Shown here: positions 35,018 to 43,880 of the stretch, one piece after another
Layout: each line of letters begins with the position of its first letter
How positions within the stretch are numbered: the first letter of the stretch is position 1
Source: Flavobacterium profundi
GTDB taxonomy: Bacteria; Bacteroidota; Bacteroidia; Flavobacteriales; Flavobacteriaceae
Length of the DNA stretch: 64,000 nt
Assembly: GCF_006491645.1 (NCBI RefSeq)
Contig: NZ_VDCZ01000014.1
Location: 1 to 64,000 of the forward strand
Direction of reading: 5' to 3'
Program-made: the position numbers and the translations under genes
The notes under the pieces: generated by a model
Databases searched by the model: none
What the model saw: the letters and a program-made list of their open reading frames with translations, nothing else
What the model was told of the DNA's origin: nothing

Positions 35018-35079
35018 ATTTGTATATACAAATAATAAAAATATATACATTTGTACCTACAAATTTTGTAATTACAAAT
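35018..35079. promoter_or_regulatory. Three palindromic operators in the marR promoter region
   Basis: Site 1 is ATTTGTATATACAAAT (35018-35033), a perfect 16-bp palindrome. Site 2 is ATTTGTA-CC-TACAAAT (35049-35064). Site 3 is TTTGTAATTACAAA (35065-35078). The shared half-site is ATTTGTA. Site 1 covers the -33 element, site 2 the -7 box, and site 3 reaches the ATG. This is the expected layout for autorepression by the MarR protein. Confidence 0.75.
35020..35053 (+). promoter_or_regulatory. marR promoter (-33 TTG, -7 TACATTTG)
   Basis: TTG at 35020-35022 and TACATTTG at 35046-35053 are 23 bp apart, at the upper end of the accepted range. The ATG is 24 nt after the box. Confidence 0.65.
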
Positions 35080-35533
35080 GAAAATAGAAGACGAAATAAA
35101 AAGTACAGTTGCATTAAGTATTGCAAAAAAAGTAATCTTAAATTTAGCCTTTACCAAAAATTATGTAGGTGATAAATTTAATGAAATTTTGAAACCTTTT
35201 GAAATTTCTGGAGAACAATATAATGTGTTACGAATTTTAAGAGGACAGAAAGGAAAACCTATAAACATGCAAGACATTCAAGATCGTATGGTTACTAAAA
35301 ATAGTAATACCACACGATTGATTGATAAATTATTATTAAAAAAAATGGTAGAACGAAATGTTTGCCCAGAAAACAGAAGAAAAATAGAAATACTGATTAC
35401 TCAAATTGGATTAAACACCTTAGCAGAGCTAGACCCTTTAATTGAAAATCATGAAAATGGAATAACGAGTAATCTCACAAATACCGAACTAGAACAATTA
35501 AATAATTTATTAGAGAAAATAAGAGAAAATTAA
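35078..35533 (+). CDS. MarR-family transcriptional regulator
   Basis: The 151-residue protein has the MarR winged-helix fold: QYNVLRILRGQKGKPINMQDIQDRMVTKNSNTTRLIDKLLLKKMVERNV for the recognition helix and wing, and long helices at both ends for dimerisation. It most likely represses its own operon with the nitroreductase and yceI, since three palindromes with the half-site ATTTGTA overlap its promoter. Typical inducers are phenolic or oxidising compounds. The next gene begins 1 nt after its stop. Confidence 0.9.
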   Translation: MKIEDEIKSTVALSIAKKVILNLAFTKNYVGDKFNEILKPFEISGEQYNVLRILRGQKGKPINMQDIQDRMVTKNSNTTRLIDKLLLKKMVERNVCPENRRKIEILITQIGLNTLAELDPLIENHENGITSNLTNTELEQLNNLLEKIREN

Positions 35534-35534
35534 T

Positions 35535-36167
35535 ATGAGTACATTTATAGAAAATCAAAAATGGAGATATGCAACAAAAAAATTTGATGCTACCAAAAAA
35601 ATCGCAACTAAAGATTTAGAAACACTAAAAGAAGCCATTCAATTGAGCACTTCTTCTTATGGATTACAACCCTATAAGGTTTTAATTATTGAAAATCCTG
35701 AACTAAGAGCAAAACTACAACCTGCTTCTTGGGGGCAAACGCAAATTGTTGACGCTTCTCACCTATTAGTATTTGCAAATAGTGTAGATGTTACTGAAAA
35801 TGAAATCGATAATTATATGGCTAATATGGCAAATACTAGAGGTTTACAAATTGAAGATTTAAAACCTTACAGTGATTTCATGAAATCAAAATTAGTTAAT
35901 TTACCAAAAGAAGCTAAAGCCATTTGGACTTCAAAACAAACCTATTTAGCGCTTGGTAATCTTCTTAATGCAGCTGCTGAATTGAAAATTGATGTCACTC
36001 CAATGGAAGGATTTGAACCAGAAAAATACAATGAAATTTTAGGTTTAAATACTTTGGGACTGAACGCTTCTTTAGTAGCTACTTTAGGGTATCGTCATGA
36101 AGAAGACGCTACACAACATTATGCAAAAGTGCGTAAACCAAATGAAGAATTATTTATTACACTATAA
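35535..36167 (+). CDS. NAD(P)H-dependent oxidoreductase, NfsB-like nitroreductase
   Basis: The 210-residue flavoprotein belongs to the nitroreductase family: WRYATKKFDATKKI (FMN-binding Arg-Ser-type start), LSTSSYGLQPYKVLII, WGQTQIVDASHLLVFAN and MEGFEPEKYNEILGL. Members reduce nitro-aromatics and quinones with FMN. Its place behind a MarR gene and before yceI suggests a response to toxic aromatics or oxidants. Confidence 0.88.
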   Translation: MSTFIENQKWRYATKKFDATKKIATKDLETLKEAIQLSTSSYGLQPYKVLIIENPELRAKLQPASWGQTQIVDASHLLVFANSVDVTENEIDNYMANMANTRGLQIEDLKPYSDFMKSKLVNLPKEAKAIWTSKQTYLALGNLLNAAAELKIDVTPMEGFEPEKYNEILGLNTLGLNASLVATLGYRHEEDATQHYAKVRKPNEELFITL

Positions 36168-36192
36168 TTATTAAATTAAATTAAAAAAAACA

Positions 36193-36759
36193 ATGAAAAA
36201 TTTAAAAACAATTGCAGTTGCATTCCTAACTTTAGTTTCATTTGCTGTGAATGCACAAACTACAAAAAAAGTTAATGTAGAGAAAAGTAAGATTGAGTGG
36301 ATTGGTAAAAAAGTAACAGGTCAACACAATGGTACAATTAACTTAAAAGATGGTGCTTTAGTATTTAAAGGAAAAAAATTAGCGGGTGGTAATTTCACAG
36401 TAGACATGACTTCTATCAATACAACCGATTTAGAAGGTGGAATGAAAGGTAAATTAGACGGACATTTAAAATCTGAAGATTTCTTTGGTGTTGAAAGTCA
36501 CCCAACATCTACTTTGGTTTTCAAAACTATCGCTGATAAAGGAGACAATGTATACACCGTTACTGCAGATTTAGAAATCAAAGGAAAAACAAATCCTATT
36601 GTTTTTGATATGACAGTTAATAAAGATACTGCTTCAGCTAAATTAATCGTAGATAGAGCAAAATATGATATCAAATATGGTTCAGGTTCATTCTTTGACA
36701 ATTTAGGTGACAAAACCATTTATGACGAGTTTGAATTAAATGTAACTTTAAGTTTCTAA
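36193..36759 (+). CDS. YceI-family periplasmic isoprenoid-binding protein
   Basis: The 188-residue protein has a signal peptide (about 1-22, FAVNAQ). It has the YceI lipocalin-like barrel: KSKIEWIGKKVTGQHNGTINL, GNFTVDMTSINTTDLEG, KLDGHLKSEDFFGVESHPTSTLVF and IVDRAKYDIKYGSGSFFDNLGD. YceI proteins bind polyisoprenoids in the periplasm and are often induced by stress. It is last in the marR operon and followed by a strong terminator. Confidence 0.92.
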   Translation: MKNLKTIAVAFLTLVSFAVNAQTTKKVNVEKSKIEWIGKKVTGQHNGTINLKDGALVFKGKKLAGGNFTVDMTSINTTDLEGGMKGKLDGHLKSEDFFGVESHPTSTLVFKTIADKGDNVYTVTADLEIKGKTNPIVFDMTVNKDTASAKLIVDRAKYDIKYGSGSFFDNLGDKTIYDEFELNVTLSF

Positions 36760-36774
36760 TTCACAAACTATGAA

Positions 36775-36813
36775 AAAGAAAAAGCCCAAAATTAGTTTTG
36801 GGCTTTTTCTTTT
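36775..36813 (+). terminator. Terminator after yceI
   Basis: AAAGAAAAAGCCCAAAA (from 36775) pairs with TTTTGGGCTTTTTCTTT (to 36813) around a short ATTAG loop. Confidence 0.92.
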
Positions 36814-36934
36814 TAAAACTTTAAACAGGAATACTTCATCTTATAAAACATTTTATAAACTCTTATTATTCATAGGCTTGCATTTATTAATAATAAAAAA
36901 AACGGTCTAAAAAATATAATTTCTAAAATATTAT

Positions 36935-36966
36935 TTGGTTTTAAAAAAAATATTTTAATACATTTG
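36935..36966 (+). promoter_or_regulatory. trp operon promoter
   Basis: -33 TTG (36935-36937) and -7 TACATTTG (36959-36966) are 21 bp apart, a near-consensus Bacteroidota promoter. The leader ORF ATG is 17 nt after the box. Confidence 0.8.
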
Positions 36967-36983
36967 TACCAATCAATAAAAAA

Positions 36984-37040
36984 ATGCAAACAATTTTAAA
37001 TAATACTTGGTGGTGGAACAACTTACGTCAGACGTCGTGA
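36984..37040 (+). CDS. trpL: trp operon leader peptide
   Basis: ATG to TGA encodes 18 residues, MQTILNNTWWWNNLRQTS. Three consecutive Trp codons (TGG) lie at 37008-37016. The ORF sits between the promoter and an intrinsic terminator in front of trpE, the classic position for ribosome-mediated attenuation. When tryptophanyl-tRNA is scarce the ribosome stalls on the Trp codons, leaving the RNA around 37034-37040 free to pair with the terminator. Confidence 0.9.
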   Translation: MQTILNNTWWWNNLRQTS

Positions 37041-37114
37041 GAGAATCCTCCTATAGTATAATTTAAACCAAAATACATAGAAAAGGCTTGTCAATCACGA
37101 CAAGCCTTTTTTTA
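37022..37114 (+). promoter_or_regulatory. trp attenuator: protector, antiterminator and terminator
   Basis: Terminator: AAAAGGCTTGTC (37081-37092) with GACAAGCCTTTT (37099-37110), then T residues. Antiterminator: GTCGTGA (37034-37040, overlapping the leader stop codon) is exactly complementary to TCACGAC (37095-37101) in the terminator loop and right arm. Protector: CTTACG (37022-37027) with CGTGAG (37036-37041), one G-T pair, would hide the antiterminator arm once the ribosome leaves. The pairing logic is complete on paper but the antiterminator is only 7 bp. Confidence 0.8.
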
Positions 37115-37141
37115 TTATCACATTTTAAACGAATATAAACC

Positions 37142-38542
37142 ATGAAAACGTACCCACTTAAAACACATTTTAAACAAATTCTGGCAGACACCATAACACC
37201 AGTAAGTGTGTATTTGAAAATAAGAGATAAATTTCCAAATAGCATCTTACTTGAAAGTAGTGATTATCATGGAAATGACAATAGTTTTTCCTATATATGT
37301 TTTAATCCAATAGCTTCTATAAAAGTAGAAAATCAAAAAATTGAAACTCAATTCCCTGATGGCTATTCTGAAATTATTCCTATAGACGATTCTGTAAAAG
37401 TGGCTGATGAAATAGAACAATTTTCGAAACGATTTATTACTGAAGAAACCAATTTTAAATTCATCACTCAAGGTTTATTTGGGTATATTGCTTACGATGC
37501 CATTCCTTATTTTGAAAGTATCAAAATCAAAAGTAAATCTTTAGAAAACAAAATTCCAGAAATTTATTACGCGGTTTACCAAAATATCATTGCAATTAAT
37601 CATTTTAAAAATGAAGCGTATCTATTTTGTCATTCTTATAATGATGTTAGTAACATTGCTGAAATCGAACAGTTGTTACAAGCTAAAAATTTTGCATCTT
37701 TTTCCTTTACTAAATCTGGAAACGTAATCTCAAATTTAACCGATACTGATTTTAAAGAATATGTAGCTAAAGCAAAAAAACATTGTCAACGAGGTGATGT
37801 ATTTCAATTGGTTTTATCCAGAAGATTCTCACAGGCATTCAAAGGAGACGAATTTAATGTGTATCGCGCTTTGAGAAGTATTAACCCATCTCCTTACCTC
37901 TTCTATTTCGATTATGGAAATTTTAAAATTTTCGGATCCTCACCTGAAGCACAATTGGTTATTAAAAATGATTTAGCTGAAATTCATCCTATTGCAGGTA
38001 CATTTAAACGTACTGGAGATGATGAAAAAGATGCGCAATTAGCCAAAAAACTAACTGAAGATACTAAAGAAAATAGCGAACATGTGATGTTAGTAGACTT
38101 AGCTCGTAATGATTTGAGTAGAAGTTGTGAAGAAGTTACCGTAGAAAAATACAAAGAAGTACAATTCTTTTCGCACGTGATTCATTTGGTTTCCAAAGTA
38201 ACTGGAAAACTAAAACCCAATCATCCATTTATGGAACTAGTGGCAAAAACATTTCCAGCAGGAACTTTAAGTGGCGCCCCAAAATACAAAGCAATGGAAT
38301 TAATTGAATCTATAGAAAAAACAAACAGAAGTTTTTATGGAGGAGCCATTGGCTTCATGGATTTTAAAGGCAATTTCAATCATGCTATTATGATACGAAG
38401 CTTCTTAAGTAAAAACCATTCACTTTATTTTCAAGCCGGTGCTGGCATTGTTTCCGATTCTTCGGAAGAAAATGAAACTCAAGAAGTCTATAATAAATTA
38501 AATGCCTTACAAAAAGCATTAGACGTAGCCGAAAATATTTAA
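37142..38542 (+). CDS. trpE: Anthranilate synthase component I
   Basis: The 466-residue protein converts chorismate and ammonia to anthranilate, the first committed step to tryptophan. The chorismate-binding core is visible: GDVFQLVLSRRFSQAF, NPSPYLFYFDYG, IHPIAGTFKRTGDDEKD, EHVMLVDLARNDLSRSCE, HLVSKVTGKL, FPAGTLSGAPKYKAMELIE, FYGGAIGFMDF and AGAGIVSDSSEENE. The N-terminal segment LLESSDYHGNDNSFSYICFNPIA holds the usual Trp feedback site region, with LLESS as in feedback-inhibited TrpE. It is the first gene after the attenuator. Confidence 0.96.
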   Translation: MKTYPLKTHFKQILADTITPVSVYLKIRDKFPNSILLESSDYHGNDNSFSYICFNPIASIKVENQKIETQFPDGYSEIIPIDDSVKVADEIEQFSKRFITEETNFKFITQGLFGYIAYDAIPYFESIKIKSKSLENKIPEIYYAVYQNIIAINHFKNEAYLFCHSYNDVSNIAEIEQLLQAKNFASFSFTKSGNVISNLTDTDFKEYVAKAKKHCQRGDVFQLVLSRRFSQAFKGDEFNVYRALRSINPSPYLFYFDYGNFKIFGSSPEAQLVIKNDLAEIHPIAGTFKRTGDDEKDAQLAKKLTEDTKENSEHVMLVDLARNDLSRSCEEVTVEKYKEVQFFSHVIHLVSKVTGKLKPNHPFMELVAKTFPAGTLSGAPKYKAMELIESIEKTNRSFYGGAIGFMDFKGNFNHAIMIRSFLSKNHSLYFQAGAGIVSDSSEENETQEVYNKLNALQKALDVAENI

Positions 38543-38634
38543 CAATGGTAATGGCAAAAAAAATAAAATAAGAAATAAAATAACTAGTCAAAACTTAATT
38601 TTTGAAATTGAATTTGGCTTTGAAATTGAAAAAA

Positions 38635-39198
38635 ATGAAAATAGTAGTAATCGACAATTATGATAGCTTCACTTATAATTTAGTACATTATTTGGAAGAC
38701 TTAGATGCGGAAGTTACCGTATTTAGAAACGATGAATTTGAATTAGATGAACTCGAAGCATTCGATAAAATTGTATTGTCTCCAGGTCCTGGTATTCCAG
38801 AAGAAGCCGGACTTTTAAAAGCAGTCATTAAAAAATACGCGCCAACGAAAAGTATTTTTGGTGTTTGCTTAGGTTTACAAGCGATTGGTGAAGTCTTCGG
38901 AGGCAAACTGATTAATTTAGACAAAGTATATCATGGTGTAGCTACTCAAGTTACACAAATAGAAGAAGATTTTATATTTCAAGATTTACCCAAAATTACT
39001 GAAGTAGGTCGTTATCATTCTTGGGTTGTGGCCAATGAAAATTTACCCGAAGAGTTGATTATCACTTCCATAGATGAAAACGGGCAAATTATGTCTATGA
39101 AACATAAAACGTATGATGTAAGAGGTGTTCAATATCATCCTGAAAGCGTATTAACTCCAAATGGTAAAAAAATTCTTGAAAATTGGTTGAAGAATTAA
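38635..39198 (+). CDS. trpG: Anthranilate synthase component II (glutamine amidotransferase)
   Basis: The 187-residue class I amidotransferase starts MKIVVIDNYDSFTYNLVHYLEDL. The catalytic Cys is in FGVCLGLQAIGEVFGG, and His and Glu are in VQYHPESVLTP. LSPGPGIPEEAG and the HGVA segment also fit. It supplies ammonia to TrpE. An earlier in-frame ATG at 38602 would add 11 residues unlike the family. It is separated from trpE by 92 nt. Confidence 0.95.
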   Translation: MKIVVIDNYDSFTYNLVHYLEDLDAEVTVFRNDEFELDELEAFDKIVLSPGPGIPEEAGLLKAVIKKYAPTKSIFGVCLGLQAIGEVFGGKLINLDKVYHGVATQVTQIEEDFIFQDLPKITEVGRYHSWVVANENLPEELIITSIDENGQIMSMKHKTYDVRGVQYHPESVLTPNGKKILENWLKN

Positions 39199-39246
39199 AA
39201 ATACACTATTATAAAATTTATTCAAGTATCTCTCACAAAACCAACT

Positions 39247-40239
39247 ATGAAAACAATATTAAATCGATTAATCAATCATGAAATACTTTCAAAAGCAGAA
39301 GCAAAAGAAGTATTAGTTAACATATCTGCTGGTAATTATAATGGCAGTCAAATTGCTTCCTTTTTAACTGTCTACATGATGCGTAGCATTACTATTGAAG
39401 AATTATCAGGGTTTAGAGAAGCTTTATTGGAATTGTGTATTCCTGTTGATTTTTCTGCTTACAACACGATTGACTTATGTGGAACAGGTGGTGATGGTAA
39501 AGATACGTTCAATATTTCAACTTTAGCCTCTTTTATTGTTGCGGGTGCAGGAATTAAGGTTGCCAAACACGGAAACTATGGTGTTTCTTCTATTTCTGGT
39601 TCAAGTAACGTTATGGAAAAAATGGGTGTAAAATTTACAAATGATATTGCTTTTTTAACCCAATCTATTGAAGAAACCAACATCGCTATACTTCACGCCC
39701 CTTTATTTCATCCAGCCATGAAAAATGTAGGACCTATTCGTAAAGAATTGGGAGTAAAAACCTTCTTTAACATGTTGGGGCCAATGGTAAACCCATCCTT
39801 TCCAAAAAATCAAATGGTAGGCGTTTTTAGTTTAGAATTAGCTCGAATGTATGCTTATTTGTACCAAAACACCACTACTAATTATAGCATTCTTCATGGA
39901 TTAAGTGGTTTTGATGAAGTTTCTTTAACGGATGAAGTTAAGATTATAACCAATACTTCAGAAAATATTTTAAAACCAAAAGATTTTCAATTGTCTACCA
40001 TTGAATTAGAAAAAATAAAAGGAGGAAATACTACAGATGAAGCAGCACAAATATTTTATAACGTAATTTCTGGAAAAGGTTCAGAAGAACAAAATAATGT
40101 CGTTTGCGTAAATGCAGCAATTGCCATACAAACGGTTAACAAAAATAGTTTTGCTGAAGCATTTTCGCAAGCGCAAGAAAGTTTAGATAGTGGTAAAGCA
40201 TTTGAAAAATTAAAAAGACTAATTGAAATAAGTAGATAA
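39247..40239 (+). CDS. trpD: Anthranilate phosphoribosyltransferase
   Basis: The 330-residue enzyme adds phosphoribose to anthranilate. The PRPP-binding loop DLCGTGGDGKDTFNISTLASF, the KHGNYGVSSISGSSNVMEKMG block, FLHAP-like ILHAPLFHPAMKNVGPIRKELGVKTFFNMLGPMVNP and GLDEVS-like SGFDEVSLTDE are present. It follows trpG by 48 nt and precedes trpC by 4 nt. Confidence 0.96.
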   Translation: MKTILNRLINHEILSKAEAKEVLVNISAGNYNGSQIASFLTVYMMRSITIEELSGFREALLELCIPVDFSAYNTIDLCGTGGDGKDTFNISTLASFIVAGAGIKVAKHGNYGVSSISGSSNVMEKMGVKFTNDIAFLTQSIEETNIAILHAPLFHPAMKNVGPIRKELGVKTFFNMLGPMVNPSFPKNQMVGVFSLELARMYAYLYQNTTTNYSILHGLSGFDEVSLTDEVKIITNTSENILKPKDFQLSTIELEKIKGGNTTDEAAQIFYNVISGKGSEEQNNVVCVNAAIAIQTVNKNSFAEAFSQAQESLDSGKAFEKLKRLIEISR

Positions 40240-40243
40240 AACC

Positions 40244-41038
40244 ATGAACATGCTAGATAAAATAATCCTAGATAAAAAAAGAGAAGTTGCACTGAAAAAA
40301 AGCATCATTCCTACAACTCAATTGGAAACATCTGTTCTGTTTAACGAACGTACCTATTCGATGTCCAAATTACTTAAAAACAGTCTGTCAGGAATAATAT
40401 CAGAACACAAGCGTCGTTCTCCATCAAAACTAGAAATTAATAATGCTCATACAGTTGAAGAAGTTGTTGTTGGATATCAAAATGCTGGTGCTTGTGGAAT
40501 TTCTGTCTTAACTGATGGTAAGTATTTTGGTGGAAGTTTAGATGATTTGTTATTAGCAAAATCTTCCGTAACAATTCCTTTATTACGAAAGGAATTTATT
40601 GTCGACGAATATCAAATCATTGAAGCAAAAGCACATGGAGCTGATACCATTTTATTAATTGCTGCCGTTTTAACAAGAGAAGAAATAAAGCAATTATCGG
40701 AATTGGCACAAAGTTTAGCCTTAGAAGTATTACTAGAAGTACACAATCGTGAAGAATTAGAAAAAGCAATTATGCCTAGTTTAGATATGATAGGTGTAAA
40801 TAATCGAAACTTAAAAACATTTGAAGTTAGTTTAGACTACAGTAAAGAATTGGCTACCTTAATTCCAGATAATTTTGTAAAAGTTTCAGAAAGTGGCATT
40901 AGTACTATTGAAGCTGTTAAAGAGTTACAAAAATATGGTTATCAAGGCTTTTTAATGGGTGAACATTTTATGAAAACCAACAATCCTGGAGCAACAGCAA
41001 AAGAATTTATAAATACAATTACAAATGGTAGACATTAA
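40244..41038 (+). CDS. trpC: Indole-3-glycerol phosphate synthase
   Basis: The 264-residue TIM-barrel enzyme closes the pyrrole ring. Signatures are IISEHKRRSPSKLEIN, CGISVLTDGKYFGGS, PLLRKEFIVDEYQIIEAKAHGAD, LLEVHNREELEKA, IGVNNRNLKTFEVSL and SESGISTIEAVKEL. The start may be the ATG at 40244 or the one at 40250, which differ by two residues. Its end overlaps trpF by 14 nt. It is a separate protein, not a TrpC-TrpF fusion. Confidence 0.95.
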   Translation: MNMLDKIILDKKREVALKKSIIPTTQLETSVLFNERTYSMSKLLKNSLSGIISEHKRRSPSKLEINNAHTVEEVVVGYQNAGACGISVLTDGKYFGGSLDDLLLAKSSVTIPLLRKEFIVDEYQIIEAKAHGADTILLIAAVLTREEIKQLSELAQSLALEVLLEVHNREELEKAIMPSLDMIGVNNRNLKTFEVSLDYSKELATLIPDNFVKVSESGISTIEAVKELQKYGYQGFLMGEHFMKTNNPGATAKEFINTITNGRH

Positions 41039-41666
41039 ATTAAAAATATGTGGCATGAAATATCCTGAGAACATTCAAGATATTAGTACTTTAAACCCAG
41101 ACTATTTAGGTTTTATTTTTTGGGAAAAATCCCAACGAAAATTTGATACCAATGAAATTTTAGAAGTTCCTAGCTCCATTAAAAAAGTAGCTGTATTTGT
41201 AGATGAAGAGCCCGAAAAAATTAAATATATTATTGATCAATTCAATTTTGATGTAGTTCAATTGCATGGTTCGGAAACTCCGGAATACTGTGAAATAATT
41301 CAATCTTTTTCAGTTGAAGTGATCAAGTCTTTTTCAATTGATGAAAATTTTGATTTTGGACAACTTACTGCTTACGAACCTTATGTAGATTACTTTCTTT
41401 TTGATACCAAAGGAAAACTTCCAGGTGGCAATGGTATTTCATTTGATTGGGATTTACTTTCGCAATATACCTTAGAAAAACCTTTTTTTCTAAGTGGTGG
41501 AATTGGCCTAACCAGCGTCGATGCTATAAAATCTTTTCTAAGCACAGAAAATGCAAAATATTGTCATGGAATAGATGTAAACAGTCGCTTCGAAAAAAAG
41601 AAAGGATTTAAAAATTATTCAAAACTAAAACGATTAAAAAGAAGATTATATGAAAACGAAATATAA
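41025..41666 (+). CDS. trpF: Phosphoribosylanthranilate isomerase
   Basis: The 213-residue barrel enzyme performs the Amadori rearrangement before Trp[16 protein letters not shown] holds the catalytic Cys, [60 protein letters not shown] and [17 protein letters not shown] follow. It overlaps trpC by 14 nt and trpB by 17 nt, showing tight coupling. Confidence 0.93.
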   Translation: MVDIKLKICGMKYPENIQDISTLNPDYLGFIFWEKSQRKFDTNEILEVPSSIKKVAVFVDEEPEKIKYIIDQFNFDVVQLHGSETPEYCEIIQSFSVEVIKSFSIDENFDFGQLTAYEPYVDYFLFDTKGKLPGGNGISFDWDLLSQYTLEKPFFLSGGIGLTSVDAIKSFLSTENAKYCHGIDVNSRFEKKKGFKNYSKLKRLKRRLYENEI

Positions 41667-42843
41667 TGTAGATGAATTGGGCTTTTATGGAAAATTTGGC
41701 GGTGCATTTATTCCTGAAATGTTGTATCCAAACGTGGAAGAACTGAAAGAAAACTATTTAAAAATAATGGCAGAACCTTCTTTTCAAGAAGAATTCAACC
41801 ATTTGTTACAACAATATGTAGGAAGACCTACTCCACTTTATTTTGCAAAAAGACTCTCTGAAAAATACCAAACAAAAATTTACTTAAAAAGAGAAGATTT
41901 ATGCCATACTGGTGCTCATAAAGTAAACAATACCATTGGTCAAATCTTAATGGCCAAAAGATTAGGTAAGAAAAGAATTATTGCTGAAACAGGTGCTGGC
42001 CAACATGGAGTGGCTACTGCAACAGTATGTGCACTTATGGGATTGGAATGTATCGTTTACATGGGAGAAATTGATATTCAAAGACAAGCTCCCAATGTAG
42101 CCCGTATGAAAATGTTAGGTGCTACAGTTCGACCAGCAACATCTGGATCAAAAACATTAAAAGACGCAACTAATGAAGCGATTAGAGACTGGATTAACAA
42201 CCCTGTAGATACATTTTACATTATTGGATCTGTAGTTGGTCCGCATCCTTACCCAGATATGGTGGCTCGTTTTCAAAGTGTGATTTCAAAAGAAATTCAA
42301 AACCAACTTCAAGTTCAAGAGGGCAAAGAAAATCCAGATTATGTGATTGCCTGTGTAGGTGGTGGTAGTAATGCTGCCGGAGCTTTTTTTGAATTCTTAG
42401 AGAATGAATCCGTACAATTAATAGCTGTTGAAGCGGCTGGACATGGAGTTGATTCTGGAGAAAGTGCAGCTACTTCTGTATTAGGAAAAATTGGGATTAT
42501 TCATGGAAGTAAAACACTTTTAATGCAAACAGAAGATGGTCAAATCACCGAGCCTTATTCTATTTCAGCTGGATTAGATTACCCAGGTGTTGGTCCGTTA
42601 CATGCGCATTTACATGACTCTAACAGAGCAGAGTTTATAGCCATAACTGATGCTGATGCCATGCAAGCGGGATTGGATTTATCAAAAACAGAAGGCATTA
42701 TTCCTGCCATTGAATCGGCGCATGCTTTTGCTGTATTAGATAAAAAAACCTTTCAACCTAATGACATTGTGGTAATTAACCTTTCTGGAAGAGGAGACAA
42801 AGATTTGAATACCTATATCGATTATTTTAATTTAAGTGATTAA
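41650..42843 (+). CDS. trpB: Tryptophan synthase beta subunit
   Basis: The 397-residue PLP enzyme joins indole and serine to tryptophan. [51 protein letters not shown] (PLP Lys in HKVNN), [26 protein letters not shown] and [23 protein letters not shown] are all present. It is the trpB1 type that complexes with TrpA. Its start overlaps trpF. Confidence 0.97.
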   Translation: MKTKYNVDELGFYGKFGGAFIPEMLYPNVEELKENYLKIMAEPSFQEEFNHLLQQYVGRPTPLYFAKRLSEKYQTKIYLKREDLCHTGAHKVNNTIGQILMAKRLGKKRIIAETGAGQHGVATATVCALMGLECIVYMGEIDIQRQAPNVARMKMLGATVRPATSGSKTLKDATNEAIRDWINNPVDTFYIIGSVVGPHPYPDMVARFQSVISKEIQNQLQVQEGKENPDYVIACVGGGSNAAGAFFEFLENESVQLIAVEAAGHGVDSGESAATSVLGKIGIIHGSKTLLMQTEDGQITEPYSISAGLDYPGVGPLHAHLHDSNRAEFIAITDADAMQAGLDLSKTEGIIPAIESAHAFAVLDKKTFQPNDIVVINLSGRGDKDLNTYIDYFNLSD

Positions 42844-42898
42844 TTGTTGGCTAAACCTTTTAAACAATTAAACCTTACAATTTTAAACCCAAAATAAG

Positions 42899-43663
42899 AT
42901 GAACAGAATAAACCAAAGTTTAGAACAAAATAAAAAATTGCTTTCTATCTATTTTACAGCTGGTTATCCCAATATAAATGATACCGTTTCCATTATTCAA
43001 GAATTAGAACAAAATGGTGTTGATATGATCGAAATTGGTTTACCATTTTCCGATCCATTAGCTGACGGACCAACCATTCAAGAAAGTTCTACACAGGCCA
43101 TTGCAAATGGAATGACCACTTCCCTACTTTTTGAACAATTAAAAGACATTCGTAAAACGGTCCAAATTCCATTAATTATCATGGGTTATTTTAATCCTAT
43201 GATGCAATTTGGCATGGAAAAATTTTGTCAAAAATGTCACGAAATAGGAATCGATGGTTTCATTATTCCAGATTTACCTTTATATGTATATGAAAATGAG
43301 TATAAAAGTTTATTCGAAAAATACAACCTAAAAAATATCTTTTTAATAACGCCACAAACTTCAAAGGAACGAATTACTCAAATTGACACTATTTCCGATA
43401 GTTTCATTTATATGGTTAGTTCTGCTTCGGTAACTGGAAGTCAAAGTGGATTTGGAGAAGAACAAATCCATTATTTTAAACATATTGAAAGTTTGCAGTT
43501 AAATAACCCCCAAATTGTTGGTTTTGGTATAAAAGATAATGCTTCTTTTACACAAGCAACTGCGCATCAAAAAGGAGCTATTATAGGTAGTGCGTTTATA
43601 AAATTTTTGGCTCAAAATCCAATAAGCCACATACGTGAATTTATTGAAAAAATAAGAAATTAA
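42899..43663 (+). CDS. trpA: Tryptophan synthase alpha subunit
   Basis: The 254-residue barrel enzyme releases indole from indole-3-glycerol phosphate and passes it to TrpB. Catalytic residues lie in MIEIGLPFSDPLADGPTIQESS (Glu and Asp). IIMGYFNPMMQFG, GIDGFIIPDLPLYVYENE, LITPQTSKERI, YMVSSASVTGSQSGF and GFGIKDNASF are also clear. It ends the trpEGDCFBA operon. Confidence 0.96.
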   Translation: MNRINQSLEQNKKLLSIYFTAGYPNINDTVSIIQELEQNGVDMIEIGLPFSDPLADGPTIQESSTQAIANGMTTSLLFEQLKDIRKTVQIPLIIMGYFNPMMQFGMEKFCQKCHEIGIDGFIIPDLPLYVYENEYKSLFEKYNLKNIFLITPQTSKERITQIDTISDSFIYMVSSASVTGSQSGFGEEQIHYFKHIESLQLNNPQIVGFGIKDNASFTQATAHQKGAIIGSAFIKFLAQNPISHIREFIEKIRN

Positions 43664-43746
43664 ATAGTAGTAGTATTATATCTTTTTAGTAGGGTTTAAA
43701 GTCATCTAGAATTTTAAACATAAATATGCTTATTGTTTTTTTAACT

Positions 43747-43766
43747 AGAGATTGTCTCTTTTTTTA
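43747..43766 (+). terminator. Weak terminator after trpA
   Basis: AGAGA (43747-43751) pairs with TCTCT (43755-43759) around TTG, followed by seven T residues. The stem is short but the T-run is good. Confidence 0.5.
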
Positions 43767-43797
43767 ATTCAAAATAAATAGGGTACAGAATTTATTT

Positions 43798-43805
43798 TAT
43801 ATTTG
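43798..43805 (+). promoter_or_regulatory. -7 box for the 43881 gene
   Basis: TATATTTG matches TAnnTTTG and lies 75 nt before the ATG at 43881. Confidence 0.4.
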
Positions 43806-43880
43806 GCAAAAAAGATTTCAATAAAATCTTAAAAAGCCCTAGTATAATTCAACAAAATACATCCTACTAATACTTAAAAT

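Noticed and set aside
43727..43768. Thirteen-codon ORF between trpA and the 43881 gene
   Set aside because: It runs through the terminator-like hairpin and T-run and has no promoter at a sensible distance.
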